From Acinetobacter sp. CFCC 10889 (GTDB lineage Bacteria > Pseudomonadota > Gammaproteobacteria > Pseudomonadales > Moraxellaceae), in NCBI RefSeq assembly GCF_003268395.1, contig NZ_LQXQ01000012.1, forward strand, positions 30,577 through 94,576: a DNA stretch of 64,000 nucleotides, written 5' to 3'. Shown piece by piece: positions 42,967 through 52,554 of the stretch (the first letter of the stretch is position 1; each line of letters starts with the position of its first letter). Position numbers and translations under genes: made by a program. The notes below the pieces were generated by a model. The model was not told the origin of the DNA. It ran no database searches and was given only the letters and a program-made list of their open reading frames with translations.

Positions 42967-45186
42967 ATGACAAGCCTTGCGCATCATGCGACAGAAAACC
43001 GTTCCGTAGCAGAATTTACCGAACAAGCTTACCTCAACTATGCCATGTACGTGATTATGGATCGCGCATTGCCACATATCAGTGATGGTTTAAAACCCGT
43101 ACAGCGCCGTATTGTCTATGCGATGAGCGAGTTAGGCTTAAAAAACAGTGGCAAGCCGAAAAAGTCTGCACGTACCGTCGGTGATGTATTGGGTAAATAC
43201 CATCCACATGGTGATTTAGCTTGTTATGAAGCGATGGTGCTGATGGCGCAACCGTTTAGTTATCGTTACCCATTTATTGAGGGGCAAGGCAACTGGGGTT
43301 CACCTGATGATCCGAAATCCTTTGCAGCCATGCGTTATACCGAAGCGAAACTGTCGCAGTACAGTGAAGTGCTTTTGTCTGAGTTGGGGCAGGGAACTTG
43401 CGATTGGCAAGATAACTTTGATGGTTCGATGAAAGAACCTGTGCATTTACCTGCACGAGTCCCGAATATTTTGCTTAATGGTACAACGGGTATCGCTGTC
43501 GGGATGGCAACTGATATTCCACCACATAACCTACGTGAAGTGGTTAAAGGTACGATTGCACTGATTCGTAACCCAAACCTTACGGATGAAAAGGTTGCAG
43601 AATATATTCCTGCGCCTGACTTACCAACCAAAGCGGAAATTATTACCCCACCTGAAGAATTGTTAAAATTACAAATTACAGGTCGTGGCAGTTATCGTAC
43701 TCGTGCGATTTATACGATTGAAAAAAATGAAATCGTGATCACTGAACTGCCGTATCAGGTGTCAGGTTCTAAGGTCATTACGCAGATTGCCGATCAGATG
43801 CAAGCGAAAAAATTGCCACTGGTCAGTGATCTTCGTGATGAATCGGATCATCAAAATCCGACACGAATCGTCATTATTTTACGTTCAAATCGTATTGATG
43901 CTGAAGCCGTGATGAGTCATTTATTTGCGACTACTGATTTGGAGTCAAGCTATCGTGTCAATATGAACATGATCGGTGCTGACGGTCGTCCGCAAGTCAA
44001 ATCCATTCGTAAAATTTTATTAGAATGGATTGAGATTCGTAAGAATACTGTCACACGCCGTCTGCAATATCATTTAAATAAAATTGAAAAGCGTTTGCAT
44101 ATTTTACAAGGTTTGATCATCGCATTTTTAAATATTGATGAAGTGATCAAGATTATTCGTGAAGAAGATCAGCCTAAACCTGTATTAATGCTACGTTTTA
44201 ATATTGATGAAACTCAAGCCGAAGCCATTTTAGAACTCAAGTTACGACATTTGGCAAAACTTGAAGAAATGGAAATGCGCCGTGAGCAAGATGAGCTTGA
44301 GGCACGTGCTGCGGTGATTCGTGAACAACTGGAAAATCCTGAATCATTGAAAAGTTTGATCATTTCTGAACTGAAAGAAGATGCGAAGAAGTTTGGTGAT
44401 GATCGCCGTTCACCTATCGTACAACGTGCTGAAGCGCATGCGATAAAAGAACAAGATTTGATGCCTGCTGATCCTGTGACAGTGGTGTTATCAGAAGCAG
44501 GTTGGATTCGTGCAGCCAAAGGACATGATGTTGATGCTGAGAATTTGAATTTCCGTGCAGGTGATCAATATCTCAGTTCAGCACAAGGTAAGTCCAATCA
44601 AAAAGTTTACATTTTGGATGAAACAGGACGCAGTTATGCCTTAGCGATTAATAGTTTACCGTCTGCACGTGGTTTAGGTGAGCCTTTAAGTTCCAAGCTT
44701 TCTCCTGCCAATGGTGTTGGTTTTATCCAAGTCTTGGTTGAGGAAGATGAAACGGAAATCGTCGTGGCAAGCAGTGCAGGTTATGGCTTTAAATCTCAAG
44801 CCAAGCAACTCGATACGAATGCCAAAGCAGGTAAGGCATTCCTTACAGTAGCTGATGATGCTAGAGCATTGAATGTGCAAGTGGTTCAAGCACATACACA
44901 TTTAGCGATTTTAAGTAGTGCGGGGCGTTTGTTAGTGCTTGATTTGTCAGAATTACCAACTTTAAATAAAGGTAAAGGTAATAAATTGATACAACTTGAA
45001 GCCAAAGAACAAATATTATCCATGACAACTTTTGATTTAAATGAGACGATTCAATTGCTTGCAGGGCAACAACAATTAAAGCTCAAAGGTGATGATTTAA
45101 ACAAGTATATTGGCAAGCGAGCGTCGAAGGGGCAACTGCTACCACGCGGCTATCAAAAAGCAAATAAACTGTTAATTCATAGATAA
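42967..45186 (+). CDS. parC: DNA topoisomerase IV subunit A, with Leu84
   Basis: A 739-residue DNA-cleaving subunit of topoisomerase IV, which with ParE separates replicated chromosomes. The catalytic Tyr124 is in [12 protein letters not shown]. The quinolone-resistance region reads [20 protein letters not shown]: position 84 is Leu (codon TTA at 43216-43218) where susceptible Acinetobacter and E. coli (position 80) have Ser, while Glu88 is unchanged. Ser84Leu is a classical fluoroquinolone-resistance change in Acinetobacter baumannii. The protein is otherwise full length, with the coiled-coil gate and C-terminal DNA-wrapping domain. It is monocistronic, and parE is not adjacent. Confidence 0.96.
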   Translation: MTSLAHHATENRSVAEFTEQAYLNYAMYVIMDRALPHISDGLKPVQRRIVYAMSELGLKNSGKPKKSARTVGDVLGKYHPHGDLACYEAMVLMAQPFSYRYPFIEGQGNWGSPDDPKSFAAMRYTEAKLSQYSEVLLSELGQGTCDWQDNFDGSMKEPVHLPARVPNILLNGTTGIAVGMATDIPPHNLREVVKGTIALIRNPNLTDEKVAEYIPAPDLPTKAEIITPPEELLKLQITGRGSYRTRAIYTIEKNEIVITELPYQVSGSKVITQIADQMQAKKLPLVSDLRDESDHQNPTRIVIILRSNRIDAEAVMSHLFATTDLESSYRVNMNMIGADGRPQVKSIRKILLEWIEIRKNTVTRRLQYHLNKIEKRLHILQGLIIAFLNIDEVIKIIREEDQPKPVLMLRFNIDETQAEAILELKLRHLAKLEEMEMRREQDELEARAAVIREQLENPESLKSLIISELKEDAKKFGDDRRSPIVQRAEAHAIKEQDLMPADPVTVVLSEAGWIRAAKGHDVDAENLNFRAGDQYLSSAQGKSNQKVYILDETGRSYALAINSLPSARGLGEPLSSKLSPANGVGFIQVLVEEDETEIVVASSAGYGFKSQAKQLDTNAKAGKAFLTVADDARALNVQVVQAHTHLAILSSAGRLLVLDLSELPTLNKGKGNKLIQLEAKEQILSMTTFDLNETIQLLAGQQQLKLKGDDLNKYIGKRASKGQLLPRGYQKANKLLIHR

Positions 45187-45333
45187 AACTAGCATCCATC
45201 GATCAAAATACGTTATATATGATTGTATTCGTGAAAATGGATGCAATATTAAGCACAACAAGCCAAACAACTATGCTTAATGTTGAGAAAAACAGTTGAA
45301 AACTAAGGATTACTGATTGGAGAATATGGCATT

Positions 45334-47007
45334 ATGGAAAAGATTTGGTACGCAGAATATCAAAAAACGGGCATTCCTGAGACTGTAGAATTGCCACAGG
45401 AAAATACATCGCTTATTGATATTTTTGAGCGTAATTTCCAAAAATTTGGTTCACGAGATGCCTTTATCTTTATGGATAAAGCTCTATCTTTTAGTGAATT
45501 AGAGCTTGCTAGCCGCAAATTTGCCACATATCTTCAAAGTTTAGGCTTAGCAAAAGGCAGTCGTGTTGCAGTGATGATGCCAAACGTATTGCAATATCCT
45601 GTCGTTGCTTTGGGTGTGTTTAGAGCAGGGTTGGTTTTGGTCAATGTCAATCCACTTTATACTGCACGTGAGCTTGAACATCAGTTGAATGACTCAGGCA
45701 CAGAAGCGCTTGTGATCATTGAAAACTTTGCTTCAGTATATCAAACGATTATTGGTAAAACGCCAGTTAAACATGTCATCGTTGCTTCGGTCGGTGACAT
45801 GTTAGGTACATTAAAAGGCACATTGGTGAATTTTGTATTACGTTCAGTACGTAAACAAATCCCTGCTTGGAATATTCCAGGACATGTGAAATTTAATGCT
45901 GCAATGTCAAAGGTGAGTGCCAACAACTACAAACGTCCAAGTATGACTTTAAGTGATACGGCGGTATTGCAATATACAGGCGGTACAACAGGTGTTTCAA
46001 AAGGTGCTGAACTTACACATCGCAATTTAGTGTCAAACTTATTGCAGTGTGATGGGATCTTCCAAAGTAAATTTGGTAAAGGCGATGGCGCAAAAGACGA
46101 CCGTATTTTCTGTGCTTTGCCGTTATATCATATCTTTGCATTCATGGTATGTGCACTTTATGGGATGTATAAAGGTCAAGCCAATATCTTGATTCCAAAC
46201 CCTCGTGATCTTCCTGCTGTAATGAAAGAGTTACGAAAATACCAACCAACCTTTTTCCCAGCAGTAAATACTTTATTTAATGCTTTAGTGCATAATGAAG
46301 AATTCAGACAATTAGACCACAGCAAGCTTAAAATGGCGATGGGTGGTGGTATGGCTGTGTTGCCATCGACTGCTGCTGAATGGAAAAAAGTTACAGGTAC
46401 GATCATCATTGAAGGCTATGGTCTTTCTGAGACTTCACCTGTTGCAACAGCAAATCCACCTGCAACTACGGAGTTTAGTGGCACGATTGGTGTTCCATTA
46501 CCACTGACTGATGTGGCAATTTTGGATGATGAAGGTAATCACTTGGCTCAAGGTGAGCAAGGTGAAATATCGATTCGTGGTCCACAAGTGATGAAAGGCT
46601 ATTGGAACCGTCCTGATGAAACGGCTAAAGTGATGACTGCTGATGGTTATTTCCGTACAGGTGATATCGGCATCATGAATGAGCGTGGTTACTTCAAGAT
46701 TGTAGACCGTAAAAAAGACATGATTTTGGTGTCAGGATTTAACGTTTATCCATCTGAAATTGAAGAAGTCATTGCAAAACATCCTAAAGTGCTTGAAGTT
46801 GCAGCGATCGGTGTTGCGGATGAAAAGTCTGGCGAAGTGCCGAAATTATTCGTTGTGAAAAAAGATCCATCTTTGACGACAGAAGAAGTTTTAGCATACG
46901 CAAAAGAGAACTTAACTGGCTATAAACGCCCACGTTATGTTGAATTTATGGACGAATTACCAAAATCTAATGTGGGTAAGATTTTGCGTAAAGATCTTCG
47001 TAAATAA
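45334..47007 (+). CDS. fadD: Long-chain fatty-acid CoA ligase FadD
   Basis: A 557-residue acyl-CoA synthetase that activates fatty acids with ATP and CoA for beta-oxidation or phospholipid use. AMP-binding motif YTGGTTGVSKGAEL; GYGLSETSPVA; the fatty-acid/AMP signature GYFRTGDIG...GYFKIVDRKKDMI; and the C-terminal catalytic Lys in PKSNVGKILRKDL. The N-terminus (MEKIWYAEYQKTGIPETVEL) agrees with FadD. GGAGAA lies ahead of the ATG. It is a single gene with a strong terminator. Confidence 0.94.
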   Translation: MEKIWYAEYQKTGIPETVELPQENTSLIDIFERNFQKFGSRDAFIFMDKALSFSELELASRKFATYLQSLGLAKGSRVAVMMPNVLQYPVVALGVFRAGLVLVNVNPLYTARELEHQLNDSGTEALVIIENFASVYQTIIGKTPVKHVIVASVGDMLGTLKGTLVNFVLRSVRKQIPAWNIPGHVKFNAAMSKVSANNYKRPSMTLSDTAVLQYTGGTTGVSKGAELTHRNLVSNLLQCDGIFQSKFGKGDGAKDDRIFCALPLYHIFAFMVCALYGMYKGQANILIPNPRDLPAVMKELRKYQPTFFPAVNTLFNALVHNEEFRQLDHSKLKMAMGGGMAVLPSTAAEWKKVTGTIIIEGYGLSETSPVATANPPATTEFSGTIGVPLPLTDVAILDDEGNHLAQGEQGEISIRGPQVMKGYWNRPDETAKVMTADGYFRTGDIGIMNERGYFKIVDRKKDMILVSGFNVYPSEIEEVIAKHPKVLEVAAIGVADEKSGEVPKLFVVKKDPSLTTEEVLAYAKENLTGYKRPRYVEFMDELPKSNVGKILRKDLRK

Positions 47008-47020
47008 TCAATTTAAAACA

Positions 47021-47049
47021 AAAAAGCGCCATTCTGATGGCGCTTTTTT
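47021..47049. terminator. Terminator after fadD, bidirectional
   Basis: AAAAAGCGCCAT pairs exactly with ATGGCGCTTTTT around TCTG, with A and T runs on both sides. It serves fadD and the convergent gene at 47067. Confidence 0.92.
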
Positions 47050-47066
47050 TCTTGATATATTATTGG

Positions 47067-47465
47067 TCAAAGTTTATTTTGTCCCTGACTTTTTAAATAC
47101 CATTGGTCAATGTAGGGGCGACCATAACCTAGAATAGCTGTAAAGGTGAGTATTGTTCCAAGTTGGCGACCAATAGCTGAAGATGGAAAGCCTGAATAAC
47201 TCAAATAAATATCCACCAAGCAATATACCGTGATGATGGCAAACCAAAGATAAAGATTCATCTTTTTGATGCCCACTGCATAAAAAGCCACGACTAGCAT
47301 AATGAATGTGCCTAAAGTAGATTGCCAATTAAAATTAGCACAAATCACACAGAGCAAAAAAGCAGCGATTGGTAATACAGTTTTTAACACACGATCGACT
47401 TGTTGTAGTTGTTGACGTTGCTGTTCTAAAACATTCAACAGATCCTGTTGATCAGAAGGTGGCAT
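47067..47465 (-). CDS. Hypothetical inner-membrane protein
   Basis: A 132-residue protein. The N-terminal 25 residues are a Gln/Leu-rich helix (DQQDLLNVLEQQRQQLQQ), probably a short coiled coil. Three or four membrane segments follow (VLPIAAFLLCVICANF; TLGTFIMLVVAFYAV; LYLWFAIITVYCLVDIYL; LGTILTFTAILGYG). GGAG lies before ATG 47465. No family name can be given. Confidence 0.65.
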   Translation of the reverse strand: MPPSDQQDLLNVLEQQRQQLQQVDRVLKTVLPIAAFLLCVICANFNWQSTLGTFIMLVVAFYAVGIKKMNLYLWFAIITVYCLVDIYLSYSGFPSSAIGRQLGTILTFTAILGYGRPYIDQWYLKSQGQNKL

Positions 47466-47570
47466 AATTTCTCCATTACACAATATTTGCAAAACTCGGC
47501 ATGAAGAGAAAATTATAACAACATTGACGTGTTATGATATTCAACTTGCAAATTTCATGAGAATAAATTC

Positions 47571-47969
47571 ATGTCTGGGATAAATGGCATCATATATCTA
47601 ATTTTAATCGCCTGTTTATTGCCTTATGTTTTTACCATTCTAGCCAAAGTGACAGGTGGTTTTAAAGGTAGTGATAATCAAAATCCACGTGAATTTTTAG
47701 CAAAAACAACAGGATTATCAGCACGTGCCAATGCTGTACAGCAAAATAGCTTTGAAAGCTTGCCTTTATTCATTGCTGCTATTTTGATGGCAGAATATAT
47801 GGTTGTGCCACAAAGTTTTACCATGATGATGGGGATTGCTTATCTCGTTTTGCGTGTTATTTATGGTATTTGCTATTTATTAAACTTATCAACATTGCGT
47901 TCGATTATTTGGTTTATGTCGATGGCATGTCCGATATTTTTATTGATTACAATTATTAGAATGATTTAA
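47571..47969 (+). CDS. MAPEG family membrane protein
   Basis: A 132-residue protein with four membrane segments. The pattern NPREFLAKTTGLSARANAVQQNSFESLPLF is the MAPEG signature (membrane-associated proteins in eicosanoid and glutathione metabolism), with the conserved Arg-Ala-x-x-Ala-x-x-N-x-x-E. Bacterial members may have glutathione-dependent activity, but no substrate is known here. It lies 100 bp before ppa. The ribosome binding site is weak (GAGAATAAATTC). Confidence 0.82.
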   Translation: MSGINGIIYLILIACLLPYVFTILAKVTGGFKGSDNQNPREFLAKTTGLSARANAVQQNSFESLPLFIAAILMAEYMVVPQSFTMMMGIAYLVLRVIYGICYLLNLSTLRSIIWFMSMACPIFLLITIIRMI

Positions 47970-48094
47970 AACAAAATTTGCAAACACGGGCATATTTAAT
48001 TACACCATGCAAATTGTATAATCGCACCAATTCGCTAAATTAGCGTTATAATCAGCACGATTTTAAATTGGCTTTCACTGAAAAAGAGTATCTT

Positions 48095-48622
48095 ATGAGC
48101 TATAGCAATATCCCTGCGGGTAAAGATGCACCAAATGACATCTATGTAATTATTGAAATTCCTGCAAATGCATCTCCAATCAAATATGAAGTAGATAAAG
48201 ATTCTGATGCATTATTTGTAGACCGTTTCATGGGTACAGCAATGTTCTATCCTGCAAACTATGGCTATGTACCAAATACATTGTCTGAAGATGGTGACCC
48301 ATTAGATGTATTGGTTGTTACACCGCATCCTCTAGTTCACGGTTCTGTGATTCGTTGCCGCCCTGTAGGTAAGTTGAACATGGAAGATGATGGTGGAATT
48401 GATGCGAAATTGGTTGCAGTACCACATGAAAAATTAACACCACTTTATAAAGATGTTCAAGAATATACAGATCTTCCACCATTGTTGATCAACCAAATCG
48501 AACATTTCTTTCAACATTACAAAGATTTAGAGCCTGGTAAATGGGTTAAATTGACTGGTTGGGAAGGTTCTGAAGTGGCGAAAGCTGAAGTATTGAAATC
48601 AATCGAAGCAGCTAAAAAATAA
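48095..48622 (+). CDS. ppa: Inorganic pyrophosphatase
   Basis: A 175-residue soluble family I pyrophosphatase that hydrolyses pyrophosphate and so pulls biosynthetic reactions forward. It matches E. coli Ppa from the start ([20 protein letters not shown]), and the Mg-binding segment [10 protein letters not shown] carries the catalytic Asp residues. [16 protein letters not shown] and [16 protein letters not shown] are also conserved. I place the start at ATG 48095, preceded by AAGAG, rather than at 48068. A terminator follows. Confidence 0.96.
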   Translation: MSYSNIPAGKDAPNDIYVIIEIPANASPIKYEVDKDSDALFVDRFMGTAMFYPANYGYVPNTLSEDGDPLDVLVVTPHPLVHGSVIRCRPVGKLNMEDDGGIDAKLVAVPHEKLTPLYKDVQEYTDLPPLLINQIEHFFQHYKDLEPGKWVKLTGWEGSEVAKAEVLKSIEAAKK

Positions 48623-48649
48623 TTTGAATTGATTTAAAATTCAAAGCAA

Positions 48650-48679
48650 TTGGGGGGTCAAGTGACCGCCCAATTTTTT
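48650..48679 (+). terminator. Terminator of ppa
   Basis: TTGGGGGGTCA pairs with TGACCGCCCAA (one mismatch) around AG, followed by six T residues, 28 bp after ppa. Confidence 0.8.
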
Positions 48680-48691
48680 ATGGATAATATA

Positions 48692-48724
48692 ATAAAACAT
48701 AAAACATAAAACATAAAACATAAA
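48692..48724. repeat. Heptanucleotide tandem repeat (ATAAAAC)n
   Basis: Four exact copies of ATAAAAC followed by a partial fifth (ATAAA). It lies between the ppa terminator and the 3' end of ruvX. Such tracts can change in copy number by slippage; here it is downstream of both genes, so an effect on expression is unlikely. Confidence 0.85.
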
Positions 48725-48735
48725 TGATTTATAAA

Positions 48736-49179
48736 TTAAGGTTTTACACCTTCAGGATTGCGATACCAACTTTCAATAAATAATGCCGCAGCAACACTAT
48801 CTGCTGCTAAGTTCTTAGCACGACCTTGTGCTTGATAATGGTCAAGTTCGTCTCTGGCTTCACGTGTGGTGAGGCGCTCATCAACCATGAGGGTTTCAAT
48901 ATTGGTCTGATGACGTAAACGGCGAGCAAATTTACGTGCACGAGCGGACAATTCAGACTCAGAATCATCCATATTTAAAGGTAAGCCTACCAAAAATAAA
49001 TTTGGCTGATGTTGTTTTACAATTTTTAACAGTTCTTCCCAATGTGGAATCCCATCTTTCATAGGAAATAAGCTGAGCGGTGTTGCACTTTCAATCAGTG
49101 ATGAGCCAACAGCCATCCCCATTTTTTGAGTACCAAAATCAAAAGCTAAAATAAGTTGTGGTTGGGATAAATCAGGCAT
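48736..49179 (-). CDS. ruvX: Holliday junction resolvase-like / pre-16S rRNA nuclease RuvX (YqgF)
   Basis: A 147-residue RNase H-like protein of the YqgF family, linked to 5' end processing of 16S rRNA and once proposed as a Holliday junction resolvase. Catalytic acidic residues are in [23 protein letters not shown] and [13 protein letters not shown]. The start is taken at ATG 49179, giving an 8-nt overlap with yqgE, so the two are coupled. The yqgE-ruvX order is common in gamma-proteobacteria. Confidence 0.92.
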   Translation of the reverse strand: MPDLSQPQLILAFDFGTQKMGMAVGSSLIESATPLSLFPMKDGIPHWEELLKIVKQHQPNLFLVGLPLNMDDSESELSARARKFARRLRHQTNIETLMVDERLTTREARDELDHYQAQGRAKNLAADSVAAALFIESWYRNPEGVKP

Positions 49180-49726
49180 GTCCAATCTCAGATGATAACC
49201 AAGTACGATCAATACCTATTTTACGATATGCGGCATCCCAACGCTCGTCATAAGGTAAATTAAAAATCAAATCCATATCGGAGTCACATACCAACCAGTC
49301 GCCACGAGCGATTTCATTTTCTAATTGATTCTTTTCCCAACTGGCATAGCCTAGAGCGATCTGATAGCGTCCAACGCCTTCGTTATGTGCGATGGCATCT
49401 AAAATATCTTTACTGGTTGTGATGCAAATATTTTCACCCACGGCAATCGAAGAATGCCATGTCGGTTGACCTGTATGTAGAACAAAACCTGCTTCAGGGC
49501 GTAGGGGACCACCTTGCAAAACCTCATGTGGATGCACATGATCTGCTGCAATTTCTAAATCTGTAAGTAATTCTTTAATCTGTAAGCCTGTAGGACGATT
49601 AACAATGATCCCTTGAGCGCCATCATCATCATGTCGTGCAATATAAATCACCGTATGTGAAAAAAAATCATCCGCCAAATCTGGTGGTGCAATCAGGCAA
49701 CGATGTTTTAAATATTGTTTAGTCAC
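49172..49726 (-). CDS. yqgE: YqgE/AlgH family protein
   Basis: A 184-residue protein of the YqgE/AlgH family, whose exact function is not known; in Pseudomonas it was linked to alginate and redox-related regulation. Conserved segments: [49 protein letters not shown] and [18 protein letters not shown] choose GTG 49726, with AAGGAG about 10 nt before it. The open frame to 49966 would add 80 residues that do not fit the family. It overlaps ruvX. Confidence 0.88.
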   Translation of the reverse strand: MTKQYLKHRCLIAPPDLADDFFSHTVIYIARHDDDGAQGIIVNRPTGLQIKELLTDLEIAADHVHPHEVLQGGPLRPEAGFVLHTGQPTWHSSIAVGENICITTSKDILDAIAHNEGVGRYQIALGYASWEKNQLENEIARGDWLVCDSDMDLIFNLPYDERWDAAYRKIGIDRTWLSSEIGHA

Positions 49727-50117
49727 CGAAAGGCTGCTCCTTATTTTAAAAAAATTATATGAAATTATGGAAATCATTTTGAAATACCATAACTTATTTA
49801 TGCTGTATTGTGGCACGATATTGGAAAATAAATACTGAATAATGTAAAAAAGGACAGGACTTAATTTGAAATTATGAAGCTTTGATGGATAATTAATCAA
49901 ACAGTCGCTTTTTAAAAAACTTTGAAATAATCTTTCACTATGTATATTTTCTTCATAAAAAGTCAATAAATCTCTCTATTTAGAAGAAATATAGAATATT
50001 ATTTAGTTGTTTTTAATGGATGAAATATGAAGAATGTGATTAAAAAATGTTTAATTATTGAATAAAATCATATAAATTTGTATGATTCATATACTAAAAA
50101 TTCTAATTTTCAACCTT

Positions 50118-51470
50118 ATGAAACGTTTAAATAACAAATTATTACTCATTTTATTGGCAGTTTCCTTTAATTCTCAAGCTGGAGTTTTCGGAAGTTATGA
50201 TGATGAGGGAGCAGCATTTAGAAGTAGTTTAAATGCAACGATGCCAACAGCATTTGCAGCAACACTTGATAAAAAAATGGATTCTAAGGATGCTATTTTG
50301 TATCACTTAGAAAAAGCACGTATTTTGCAGGTCAATCAACAATACGAAGAAAGTAGTCAGCTCTATAAAAAAGCATTTGAATTACTTGATAAACAAAATA
50401 ATCGAGCAAAAGTGAGTGCATCTCGTTTGGGCTTTAAAGCTTTGTCGATGCTGAGTAATGATTCGATTGTGCCGTATGATGTGCCTCCGTATGAACAGGT
50501 TTTAGCGCATATTTCACAAGCAAAGAATTATATTTATCTTAAAAATGCTGAAGCAGCAGCCGTTGAAATGCGTATTGCACAAGGCATTCAGCGTGAAATT
50601 GAAATTAATCACGAAAAAGAATTAGAGAAAAAATCTGAAAAAGAAAAAGCCAAGCAAGAAAATGCACAAGCGGTCAATAATTTAGACGAAGCATTTGCAG
50701 GTTTGGATCCAATTGCAGGGCGTATTAAAAATACCTATCAAAATGCTTATGCTTTTTATATGGCAGCCAATTTGTGGGAAGCTTTAGGTGAATATAATGA
50801 CGCTTTGGTTGATTATAAGAAAGCATATGAGTTACAAGCGGACAGTAATATCGCCAAAGATGTGCAACGTTTGGATCGTATGACTGCAAAAAGCAAAGAT
50901 ACTGTACCTGTAGTTGTATTTATCGAGCAAGGCATTGTTCCGAAAAAAATTGAAAATAAACTGGCAATTCCTGTGCCTGACGGTATTGTTAATATTGCTT
51001 TTGCAACGTATGAACCAAGTACTTATACCGTACCACAAAGTTTAAGAGTGCGTTTGGGTGATCGTGAAACGCAGCAAAGTTTTGTGCTAAATGATATTGG
51101 TGCATTGGCTGTTAAAGAGTTAAAAGAGCGAACGACAGGTACTGTATCAAGTCAGATTGTTCGGGCAACGACTAAGTTTGTGGCACAGCAGCAGTTAGGG
51201 CAGCATTTAGGTGCTTTGGGGCAGCTTGCAGGTAACTTGATGAATATTGCCACAGAACGTGCTGACTTAAGAGCATGGTCAACCTTGCCAAGCAATACAC
51301 AAATTGCACGTTTTGAAGTCAAACCAGGTAGCCATAATTTACAAATTTCAGGCAATGGTGGAATGAGCGATACGATCAAAGTTGATGCAAATCCGAATCA
51401 AACGGTTTTTGTGTATGTAAATGATGTCAATAATAAAATTTCAACCAGCGTTAGTGCGATAAATCATTAA
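50118..51470 (+). CDS. Exported TPR-like protein (COG3014-like)
   Basis: A 450-residue protein with a signal peptide (MKRLNNKLLLILLAVSFNSQ, cleavage near SQA-G). TPR-like helices follow (AILYHLEKARILQVNQQYEE, LGEYNDALVDYKKAYELQAD) with a charged Lys/Glu stretch around 165-195, then a beta-rich C-terminal half with a Gly/Leu-rich helix (QHLGALGQLAGNLMNIATER). The plan fits the COG3014 family. It is the first of four exported proteins transcribed together, ahead of the ycfL-like, lpoB-like and csgG-like genes, so it probably serves the outer membrane or periplasm. No Cys lipobox. The start at 50118 places the signal peptide at the N-terminus. Confidence 0.65.
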   Translation: MKRLNNKLLLILLAVSFNSQAGVFGSYDDEGAAFRSSLNATMPTAFAATLDKKMDSKDAILYHLEKARILQVNQQYEESSQLYKKAFELLDKQNNRAKVSASRLGFKALSMLSNDSIVPYDVPPYEQVLAHISQAKNYIYLKNAEAAAVEMRIAQGIQREIEINHEKELEKKSEKEKAKQENAQAVNNLDEAFAGLDPIAGRIKNTYQNAYAFYMAANLWEALGEYNDALVDYKKAYELQADSNIAKDVQRLDRMTAKSKDTVPVVVFIEQGIVPKKIENKLAIPVPDGIVNIAFATYEPSTYTVPQSLRVRLGDRETQQSFVLNDIGALAVKELKERTTGTVSSQIVRATTKFVAQQQLGQHLGALGQLAGNLMNIATERADLRAWSTLPSNTQIARFEVKPGSHNLQISGNGGMSDTIKVDANPNQTVFVYVNDVNNKISTSVSAINH

Positions 51471-51489
51471 TTTAAAAACTGAGAAATTT

Positions 51490-51894
51490 ATGAAAATAGC
51501 TTCAAAACTGATTTTTGCGGGTGTGCTTGCTGCTAGTCTTGCTGCATGTACTGCACCTAATTCATTGTCTACACAAACTGCGGCTGATGGTACATATAGT
51601 GTAAAAACCATCAGTAATAACCCCGTGTTGAGTACCAAAGTTGGTGTGGATCGTATCAATATGACTTATGTTGGTGACTTGAAAAAAGTGTCATTGGCAA
51701 TCAAAGATCGTTGGTTTGTCAGCCGTTCTTTTGAGTACAAAATCGTATGGGTAGATGCTCAAGGTATGGAAATTAATCCAGAAGGTTCACGTTGGAAACC
51801 GATCCAACTGACAGGTCGTGAAGTTAAAACTGTGCAATCTGTTGCACCAAATCCATCGGCTGTCGATATTGTTGTTTATTTGAAGAATGATTAA
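51490..51894 (+). CDS. YcfL-family outer-membrane lipoprotein
   Basis: A 134-residue lipoprotein. The signal ends in the lipobox LAAC with acyl-Cys near residue 20 and Thr at +2, so it should be sorted to the outer membrane. The mature domain (RWFVSRSFEYKIVWVDAQGM, then WKPIQLTGREVKTVQSVAPN) fits the YcfL/DUF1425 immunoglobulin-like family. In E. coli, ycfL is next to lpoB, and the same pairing is seen here with a 14-bp gap. The function is unknown. Confidence 0.82.
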   Translation: MKIASKLIFAGVLAASLAACTAPNSLSTQTAADGTYSVKTISNNPVLSTKVGVDRINMTYVGDLKKVSLAIKDRWFVSRSFEYKIVWVDAQGMEINPEGSRWKPIQLTGREVKTVQSVAPNPSAVDIVVYLKND

Positions 51895-51908
51895 TTAGGG
51901 TAAAATTC

Positions 51909-52505
51909 ATGAAAATTAAATTTGTTGTTGCATCACTTTTTGCTGCGTCAGTGTTGACAGGTTGTGCAAGTACTAATGTGAGTTATGGCGATGCACAAGC
52001 AGTTGAATCATTAACCAAAGATTTTGGTTCTACTGATTTACAAATGATCGCAGACAAAATGGTTGATGACATGTTGACTTTCCCTGTGGTGGTTCAATTG
52101 ACACAAAACCGTCGTCCAGTGATGTTTGTTGACCGTATTCGTAACAAAACGCAAGAACATATTGATACCGAATCTATTACTGACACCATTCAAAATAAAT
52201 TGATCAACTCAGGTAAATTCCGTTTTGTCGATATGACCGCTGCAAATGCGATGGCTGAGCAATTGAACTATCAAAAAAATAGTGGTTTGGTCAATCAATC
52301 GACTTCTGTAAAAGCGGGTGGTCATATTGGTGCTGAATATATGCTAAACGGTAACTTATCAAGCATTGTGAAAAATGCAGGTGGTAAGAGCGATGTGTAT
52401 TATAAATTCACTTTAAAATTGCAAAATATTCAAACAGGTATTGTTGAATGGACGAGCGAAAAAGAAATTCGTAAGTCATCTAAGCGTTCTACTTTTGGTT
52501 TGTAA
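51909..52505 (+). CDS. lpoB: LpoB-family penicillin-binding protein activator
   Basis: A 198-residue outer-membrane lipoprotein (lipobox LTGC). The domain shows LTKDFGSTDLQMIADKMV, FVDRIRNKTQEHIDTESI, FRFVDMTAANAMAEQL and GAEYMLNGNLSSI, typical of LpoB. In E. coli, LpoB crosses the peptidoglycan and activates PBP1b. The linker between lipid anchor and domain is only about 20 residues, shorter than in E. coli LpoB, so reach through the wall is less certain. It lies in an operon with a ycfL-like gene before it and a CsgG-like gene after it. Confidence 0.85.
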   Translation: MKIKFVVASLFAASVLTGCASTNVSYGDAQAVESLTKDFGSTDLQMIADKMVDDMLTFPVVVQLTQNRRPVMFVDRIRNKTQEHIDTESITDTIQNKLINSGKFRFVDMTAANAMAEQLNYQKNSGLVNQSTSVKAGGHIGAEYMLNGNLSSIVKNAGGKSDVYYKFTLKLQNIQTGIVEWTSEKEIRKSSKRSTFGL

Positions 52506-52516
52506 TTGATAAAGTT

Positions 52517-52540
52517 GCAACTGCTGTTTCAAGCAGTTGC
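52517..52540 (+). promoter_or_regulatory. Perfect 9-bp hairpin between lpoB and csgG-like genes
   Basis: GCAACTGCT at 52517-52525 pairs exactly with AGCAGTTGC at 52532-52540 around a 6-nt loop. No T run follows, so it is not a standard terminator. It ends 14 nt before the csgG-like start codon and could protect or process the mRNA between the two genes. Confidence 0.45.
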
Positions 52541-52554
52541 ACGAGATCACAATC

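Noticed and set aside
48692..48724. Heptamer repeat as a phase-variation switch for ruvX or ppa.
   Set aside because: It is downstream of both genes and of the ppa terminator, outside coding and promoter regions.
49727..49966. The 80-residue N-terminal extension of the yqgE frame.
   Set aside because: The family starts near KHRCLIAPP; the extension is AT-rich, has low-complexity residues, and a GTG with AAGGAG at 49726 gives the expected length.
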